64,000 nucleotides of DNA. Source: Pseudoscleropodium purum. Lineage: Eukaryota; Streptophyta; Bryopsida; Hypnales; Brachytheciaceae. The position numbers were made by a program, and so were the translations under genes. Shown here piece after piece: positions 58,991-64,000 of this stretch; positions within the stretch are counted from its first letter, which is position 1; each line of letters begins with the position of its first letter. The notes under the pieces were generated by a model. It was not told the origin of the DNA and did not search any database. It saw nothing but the letters and a program-made list of their open reading frames with translations. The stretch lies in NCBI GenBank assembly GCA_963969395.1, contig OZ017798.1, forward strand, positions 23,056,173 through 23,120,172, given 5' to 3'.

Positions 58991-60714
58991 TACTTGAGTG
59001 CGGTTCACTGACCGCACATGGGTAGTTCCAATTCCAGCATCTCAACTTTTAATATTTCACATGCACGGCTTTAGAATACTCTTAGCATGGTATTTTAGGC
59101 ACTTTATAGACGGATTACTAATCATTATCTCTCTAATATAGAACCTCATGAGACTAGTATTAGATTATGATAAAGTAATAAAGTATGCAACTCCCTTATA
59201 TTTTAGCATAGCCTACAAACGAATATACATTTTTGTTGATTTTGCACTTTGAAATTTTTTAGTAGATACATGGTTGTGATTGTGACTTAGCAATTGATGC
59301 CAATATGTTTGGTTTTCTCTTGCTAACTTTACAATATAATTTTGAAACTTCATCAATCTGTTTTGATACACAAAAGTCTTTAATAAAATGATTATGGGTG
59401 TAGCTACCTTATGTCCAACTTGGGCTTTTTCCTCTCAACATCAACAAGTTGGGCTACAACAAGATTTATTTTCTAAATTTTTTTGTCAATGGATTTTCAA
59501 CTAAACTTCAAAGTAGCTCATCAACTTTAACAAATTGTGAGACATATACAGTTTGCAAGAAAAATTTGAATTATGAATTATGCAAGTGCATGAAAAAACT
59601 TGATTTCAAAGTTTTAAGGTAAATAACTTGTTGTTAGTGAGATTTCTCTCTTTGAATTTTTAAACAACATACTTCAATGATTATCTTTCAATTAGCTATA
59701 TGATTTTACAATTGAATAAAAAACTCATCAAAGCAAAATACTTTTTGAGGTTGAGATTAAAAAACACATTTCCCCTCTTAATTCTACAATTGCTATTCAA
59801 TTTAAACACAAATTTGTGTGTTAGAAAGCTAATAACATGATACTCATTCCCCCAAAAAATTAATTAGATTTTTTTTATTTACAATAATCTATCTAAAAAT
59901 ACCCAAAGCTTAATATGGGCTTTCCAATCTTTTGCAAGTTAATTATATCAAAGACTTAATGTCAAATGTTGCTTTTAAGTTATGTCAAGACAAAAATTCT
60001 TTCATCTCTACTAGTTCCTTTAAACACAAAAATTGAATGAAGTCCAATTCAATGTCAATTCAAAACACTAAATCTTAGACATTCAAATACACTACATGTG
60101 AAAGGGTTTAAACCTACAATTGTAGCTATAAAAAACTATTATTTTTGAATAGGTGAATATAACACTATATAATATCAAAGTGGAAAAAATTTCATGTCAT
60201 TTACAATCTTTAGAAACCTAGTTATAGGTTTTCAACTTCAAATTACAATGAAATACTTGTATATATGAATTTCTCAAATTTCTCAAATACAATACATAAG
60301 ATTACCATTTTTTTGAATCAATATCTAGTATAAATTTTTTTTTAAACTAACATGACAAAAATTCAATTAAAAAAGCAACTCTACTAGACTACTACAAGAG
60401 GCTTTGTCTTTATAGTAGTGCCTTGCTACTAGAGTAAAGTCCTACTTGAACTTCTTCTCACAAGTAACTTTTGTCAATCCAAAACCTCAATCCACTCCTA
60501 TCTATAGCCAACAAAGTTGTAGACCAAAAATTGTTGTCCAATCATAAGCCAGGTTTTGGCTTGGGCAACCGTTTAGTGTAAATAATCTCATTGTAGTAGC
60601 TTGCCATGCATTAGATGAGGGTGAGAGAAGAAGTTCATCCATCCAGATTTTGAGGTGAGCAGTGACTCCCAAATGCGCCATTGATCCAAAACCTAACCAC
60701 TTCAACTTTGAGCA
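58991..60714. other. AT-rich intergenic sequence, no gene
   Basis: No feature recognised on either strand. Confidence 0.45.
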
Positions 60715-61670
60715 CATCTTTAATCCCTAAAGTTCCTTGACTATGTTTTCACCAAAAACACTCCAAACTACCATTTCTTGGACAAGTTTCAAAATTTAGA
60801 AAAAAAAAACATTTTTGGATACAAGTAACCATAGGATCTTGTAGTAAATTGGTTTGAAAAGATATGAAAAAAATTTCAGAAATTTCCACCGTGTAGATTG
60901 CAAGATATTAGCGTTTGAAGTGACAAAAATCATTTTTTTTGTCCCTGCAAAAAACCAAGCAATTGAACTTCATAACGTCAAATTTGTATGAAAAAATGTT
61001 CAAAATGATTGCAACTCTTTGGATTCATTCTTCAAGGCATCTTGAATGCATGCTTGAAAAATTTCAGATTATTTGGAATTGTACAACATATAGGAAAAAA
61101 AATAGTAAGTAGGTAGTAGTAGAGAATGATTCAAAATACTAAATTATTAAGAATTTAAATATGGAATTGAAAAATGTCAATCCCAATGGTTGAAATGTTG
61201 TAATTAGAAATTTACATCCTAGTATTTTATTTTATTTTCAAAAATATTGAAAATTGGGTAAGATAAAGGATTTCAAAGTTTATTTTTGAATAAAGAATCC
61301 ATAACTGCCTGCAAACAAAAAATCCTCATAACTTTTGACTCATTGACCAAAATGGAATGATTGAAAGATTTCCTTGTATATATATGTTTAGAAAACAAAT
61401 TTCAAATTTTGATTGTTGAAAAAAATGATTTTTTCAGATCTGCCCGGACTGCCCGAAATCCCGAATTGAGAAACAAACTACATATTAGGCTATAACTTTT
61501 GACTCCGATTTCTAAATGTCATGAAATTTGTTGCATATGAAAGATATTCCTTGTCTACACCTTCTATTACAACTTTAGCCTTAAATATGAAAATTTCTGG
61601 TCACAATGGCCTGCTCAAAATTTCTATACAACCAAAAAATGTAGTCCAGTCCTTCAAGAGTTAAAATCAA
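60715..61670 (+). repeat. Dispersed repeat R, uninterrupted copy (empty site of the CACTA insertion)
   Basis: The sequence is continuous through TTTGGATTCATTCT and TCAAGG around 61018-61037. These are the two sides that flank the CACTA element (51913 outward and 6252 outward, both reverse-complemented). The target triplet is TCT at 61029-61031. Limits are where similarity fades by eye. Confidence 0.8.
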
Positions 61671-61828
61671 TTATCTAGTACCTATTTATTTGAAAGAAAC
61701 TAATTTAAAACCAAACTTTGTTCCTTCATAACTTTTACATATGGTATCCAAATGTCTCATTCTTTAATGGGTTGGAACCTCCTTTCACTTGCCAACAAGG
61801 AAAATATGAAAATTTAAGCAACCTAATA

Positions 61829-62180
61829 GTAGTAACTAGGACCAGTAGCCCAAAGTGGCGGTTTTAGGGGGTACCCACCCTTCTTATGCCCAGAGCCGAA
61901 TGGAAGATCTGAAATGTGGAAGAGGAAAGCCCACGATGTTGGGGGCCCAAATCCAGGCCTAAATGGGGCCCGGCAAAACTGGAGCCAGGAAACTCTGAGC
62001 TCTATGGCAGCCAGCCCCTTGTCCCCAGCCCCTTCCTGCGCGGCTCCTCCAGGCTGCCAGGCTGCTCCCCCCCTCCCCCAACGAAACCGCTTAATTTAGC
62101 GTCCGGACGGGTGGGCCTAATATGGAGATTACAAGACCGGTACAGTGGTACAGTACAGTCGGGCACATCTCTACCTTAAT
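61829..62180. other. GC-rich block bounded by a 9-bp direct repeat
   Basis: AACCTAATA occurs at 61820-61828 and 62181-62189. Between them is about 350 bp with long G/C runs (GGGGGCCC, CCCCCCCTCCCCC). No terminal inverted repeat or credible protein is seen; overlapping Pro-rich frames are compositional. It may be an insertion, since 9-bp duplications occur with Mutator-like elements. Confidence 0.4.
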
Positions 62181-62189
62181 AACCTAATA

Positions 62190-64000
62190 AGCTTAACTTT
62201 TGAGTTGTTCTCATAAGTTGGGTGCAATAATCTTCCGAATTGGAGTCCCACGCAGATTCAACAAAAAGTTGAGGAACTTCAGGAAGCTCTGGAAGCTCTA
62301 GCATACTCAAAATGGACAGATTTTCAAACCATAAATCGTGGTGGAATCGTAGTAAAGAGTACTTGATCACTGTAACAAATATGTTCTCATGAAATTCAAA
62401 ATCATACAACAAATTTGGATCTTCTCTAAGGTAAAATAGCCCATTTCGGACAGAATGGGAAGTTTGCCTTCATGTCATAGCTGAAATTTTTTTTTTAAAT
62501 TTCATGTAGAGACAAGTGTCAAAAATGGCAAGTGCAATTGAAATTATATTTTTTTAACAAAGTATGCATTTGTTATGAATTTTTGAAGTGTTTCACCTAA
62601 AAGAGTCTCTAGACTACCCCAAGACCAACAAAAATTGTATCCATAATGTCTATCAAACTCATCTAAAGCAGTTACAATAACTTCTAACATGGAAACCTTA
62701 AAAAAGTGATGTTATACAATGAACTAACATTGAAAAGCTGAAAGTTCCTAGTGTAGTCACTAACTACTCCATCCCAGATAGTTAAGGCATTGATTATGGC
62801 TTAAATCTCATCCTCTAGAAAAAAAACCCACAATGGGATCATTCCTAGGTGTCCACAATAGATATTTAGTCCACAATGGGCTATTTTACCTTATACACTA
62901 TCTACCATTTAGTGTTGTCATCCTTTGTTGAAATAACTACTTGCATTCTATTGAGCATAATAGAGATGAGCATTTGCTATTGCTATAGAGATACTTGATC
63001 TCATCTAACTTGAATTGTTTGTATTATTTCTTGCTTATTCTTTGGCTTGCTCTAGTATCACAACAAATTTGTAATTATCTTCCAAAGATTCTATATAGTG
63101 AATTAGGAGGCCAAACTAACTTCTTTATACCATGAGCTTGCCTTTACTTTTCTTGAAGTTGTTGTATGATTTTTAAATATTGATTTTATTATAAGTCCAC
63201 TACAAACGGCAGTTTGAAAATCTATACATTTTCAAGTATGTAAGAACATCTTGAAGTTTGTGAACTTTTTGCTAGTTGAATCTACCTAAAAACAAAAATT
63301 TATAAAATTATTGAATCCAATTGTACAGTACTTTGGAGTAACCTTGGAGGCTTGAAGCTCTTGTGGATTTGTCCATCATTAGAAAAAATTTGAACCCTTC
63401 AAAGGGCCGTTAGTTAAGCTTTCATTATTTGGCACCATGTGGTGCAAGTACAGAAAAAATAAAAATAAAAATTTTTGAAAAAAAAAGTAAAAAAATAGTG
63501 CAACTTGACATGGTGCTAATGTAGCACCAGTAGTGCTACATCAAATGCTTTCATTAAAAAATTATAAAAAATAAAAAATAATATTATTTCCTCTTTAATT
63601 GCACCAAGGGGGGTAAAACTTGTTGACCGGCCAAGGGCTGAAATTTTTCCTAATGATGGGTGAATAAGACCCCTTCTTTCTATACTAAGTTGGATGGCAA
63701 GGGCCATGGCTCTAAATTCTTTGATGCAAGTCCTGTATTATAGTCAAACCTCTATATAATTTACAAGTTTGAAGTAGAATTTTTTTTAACAAATACAACA
63801 TGATAATATGTAATAAATAATATATTTCATTTATTTTACAAATAATGTATATGTAATTTATCTACTTTTTGGCTACTGGCAATAATATATATATTCTAAT
63901 TTATTAATTTTTTTCCTATTATAATATATGAAGAAGTATATTTACAAAGGATGTTATGAAGAATTAGTAACATTTAACATCTAACATTTGTCTTTGAGAA
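62190..64000. other. AT-rich sequence, no gene
   Basis: No coding similarity. A perfect 9-bp hairpin ATGTAGCAC/GTGCTACAT with a 5-base loop lies at 63519-63541. The last 250 bases are very A/T-rich. Confidence 0.45.

Noticed and set aside
63198..63206. CACTACAAA as another CACTA terminus
   Set aside because: It lacks the AAGAA continuation, subterminal repeats and a partner end.
1..64000. CRISPR arrays, rRNA operons or tRNA genes
   Set aside because: No regularly spaced identical repeats with unique spacers, no rRNA core sequence and no cloverleaf with intact A and B boxes was seen by eye; a covariance-model search would be decisive.

Overview
This AT-rich window comes from a streptophyte, either a land plant or a charophyte alga. 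The signs are a CACTA (En/Spm) transposon with plant-type TNP2, transposase-associated and DUF4218 domains, two plant-type B3 DNA-binding domains, an intron-bearing ribosomal protein L23a gene fragment, Ty3/gypsy sequence and TTTAGGG telomere-like repeats. A gypsy element carrying a cytosine methyltransferase would suit a charophyte, because retrotransposon-borne methyltransferases have been reported there. The species cannot be fixed from sequence alone. I see no intact ordinary host gene; nearly all coding sequence is transposon-borne or decayed.

The main result is one very large CACTA-type element, 6253-51912 (45,660 bp). It has CACTACAAGAA ends in inverted orientation and a 3-bp target duplication (AGA). 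Its two outer flanks are the two halves of a dispersed repeat whose uninterrupted copy lies at about 60715-61670, so the window contains its own empty-site control. The element carries a decayed TNP2 transposase gene (minus strand, 33.3 to 28.2 kb) and a decayed second CACTA gene (plus strand, 45.8 to 51.1 kb). It also carries unusual passengers: two B3-domain genes (22.9-26.8 kb), the last exons of ribosomal protein L23a (7.4 and 19.5 kb), an open protein-kinase-like frame (34.3-35.5 kb) and a broken coiled-coil/RING-H2 gene of about 1,130 codons (38.5-45.2 kb).

Three other transposon groups are nested in it. (1) A Ty3/gypsy element (minus, 17.3 to 8.2 kb) has the order Gag, protease, DNMT3-like cytosine methyltransferase, reverse transcriptase/RNase H, integrase, PHD finger; it sits in the last intron of the L23a fragment. 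(2) An LTR-like family (TG...CA ends, 5-bp duplications) is present as a 3.3-kb copy with an intact 552-codon ORF (40613-43916) inside the RING gene, and as a 1.65-kb internal-deletion copy (8892-10543) inside the gypsy integrase. (3) A GC- and CpG-rich hAT-type MITE family (CAGGGTTGAC ends, 8-bp duplications) has five essentially complete copies inside the CACTA element, one outside, and two fragments.

Outside the CACTA element, 1-6.2 kb and 52-64 kb are mostly AT-rich non-coding sequence. They hold dispersed repeats, a 184-bp tandem duplication (55.0 kb), a dead pogo-like DDE transposase (57.0-58.1 kb) and an unexplained GC-rich insert (61.8-62.2 kb).
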